A stretch of DNA of 13,739 nucleotides from Acetobacteraceae bacterium (GTDB lineage: Bacteria; Pseudomonadota; Alphaproteobacteria; Acetobacterales; Acetobacteraceae), in contig DAICYU010000044.1 in assembly GCA_027311485.1 (NCBI GenBank), positions 1 through 13,739 on the forward strand, in the 5' to 3' direction. Shown here piece after piece: positions 13,095 to 13,739 of the stretch (its first letter is position 1; each line of letters starts with the position of its first letter). A program made the position numbers and the translations under genes. The notes beneath the pieces were generated by a model. It was not told the DNA's origin. It worked only from the letters and a program-made list of their open reading frames with translations, and searched no databases.

Positions 13095-13739
13095 TGAAGA
13101 CCCTTTTCCTGCACCCCCCCTCCTTCGATGGTTTCGATGGCGGTGCCGGCTCCCGCTATCAGGCGAAGCGGGAAATCAAGTCGTTCTGGTTCCCGACCTG
13201 GCTGGCGCAGCCGGCCGCGCTTGTGCCTGGCAGCAAGCTGATCGATGCACCGCCGGCGCGAATCGGGCTGGATACCGTGACCGGGCAGGCCCGCGACTAC
13301 GAACTGTGCGTCATCCATACCTCGACGCCGTCCTTCGCGTCCGATGTGCAGGTGGCCGAGGCGTTGAAGCAGGCGAATCCGTCACTCAAAATCGGCTTCG
13401 TCGGCGCCAAGGTGGCGGTGCAGCCGGCGGAAAGCCTGGCGCAGGGTGGCGTGATCGACTTTGTCGCCCGCAATGAGTTCGATTTCACGATCAAGGAGAT
13501 TGCCGAGGGCCGCGACTGGTCGTCGGTGGACGGCATTTCCTACCGCAACGGTGCGGGCGTGATCATACATAACAAGGACCGGCAAATCCTTGAGAACATG
13601 GATCAACTGCCCTTTGTCACCGAGGTCTATAAGCGCGACCTGCGGATCGAGGACTATTTCATCGGCTACCTGATGCACCCTTACGTGTCCCTGTACACCG
13701 GCCGGGGCTGCAAGTCGCGCTGCACCTTCTGCCTGTGGC
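13091..13739 (+). CDS. hpnJ: Hopanoid radical SAM protein HpnJ, C-terminus beyond window
   Basis: The reading frame from ATG 13091 stays open to the right edge, giving 216 residues of a protein normally well over 400. A second in-frame ATG follows at 13094. The first is preferred because it reproduces the ATGA overlap used at the two preceding junctions and lies closer to GAGG at 13074. The N-terminus (MKTLFLHPPSFDGFDGGAGS) and the PTWLAQPAALVPGSKLIDAP block are characteristic of HpnJ. About residues 30-165 have the layout of a B12-binding-like domain, and the radical SAM motif CKSRCTFC (C207, C211, C214) closes the visible part. HpnJ is known to be needed to convert the glucosamine-type head group of hopanoids to the five-membered cyclitol ether. 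The catalytic barrel is mostly outside the window. Confidence 0.95.
   Translation, partial: MMKTLFLHPPSFDGFDGGAGSRYQAKREIKSFWFPTWLAQPAALVPGSKLIDAPPARIGLDTVTGQARDYELCVIHTSTPSFASDVQVAEALKQANPSLKIGFVGAKVAVQPAESLAQGGVIDFVARNEFDFTIKEIAEGRDWSSVDGISYRNGAGVIIHNKDRQILENMDQLPFVTEVYKRDLRIEDYFIGYLMHPYVSLYTGRGCKSRCTFCLW

Noticed and set aside
1..13739. CRISPR array, tRNA/rRNA genes, insertion sequence, prophage or integration site
   Set aside because: Reading both strands showed no regularly spaced repeats, no tRNA cloverleaf or rRNA sequence, no transposase or integrase motifs and no flanking terminal repeats.

Overview
The window is a high-GC chromosomal segment of an alphaproteobacterium, probably in or near the Acetobacteraceae/Rhodospirillales. 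That placement is inferred from the hopanoid gene set, base composition and gene order; there is no rRNA in the window to confirm it. I see no tRNA or rRNA gene, CRISPR array, insertion sequence or phage gene, and the right half looks like ordinary core metabolism.

Left part (1-4760). The 5' part of a NYN-domain (LabA-like) nuclease gene runs off the left edge and diverges from folK (dihydropteridine pyrophosphokinase, folate synthesis). folK converges on a minus-strand pair, pcaI-pcaJ, encoding the two subunits of a 3-oxoadipate/3-oxoacid CoA-transferase. Upstream of the pair, also on the minus strand, lies a small exported LTXXQ (Spy/CpxP-like) protein. It diverges from a plus-strand thiamine-diphosphate enzyme of the acetolactate synthase/benzoylformate decarboxylase superfamily.

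Middle (4761-5934). Two small convergent genes both encode BrnA-like ribbon-helix-helix proteins, one with a basic Lys/Ala-rich tail and one with an acidic tail. Neither has a BrnT toxin partner here. The first has a good sigma-70-like promoter whose -10 box lies inside a perfect inverted repeat, a plausible autoregulatory operator. This is the least explained part of the window.

Right part (5935-13739). This is a hopanoid locus built from two divergent units. The minus-strand unit is ispH-hpnH, ending in a strong intrinsic terminator. The plus-strand unit is ispA-dxs-hpnM-hpnI-hpnJ, with 4-bp ATGA stop/start overlaps at dxs/hpnM, hpnM/hpnI and hpnI/hpnJ; hpnJ is cut by the right edge. Together they join the first MEP-pathway step (Dxs), the last MEP step (IspH), farnesyl diphosphate synthesis (IspA), attachment of the adenosyl side chain to hopene (HpnH), side-chain glycosylation and remodelling (HpnI, HpnJ) and a periplasmic MlaC-like lipid carrier (HpnM). 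The squalene-forming genes (hpnCDE), the cyclase (hpnF/shc), hpnG and hpnK are not in the window.
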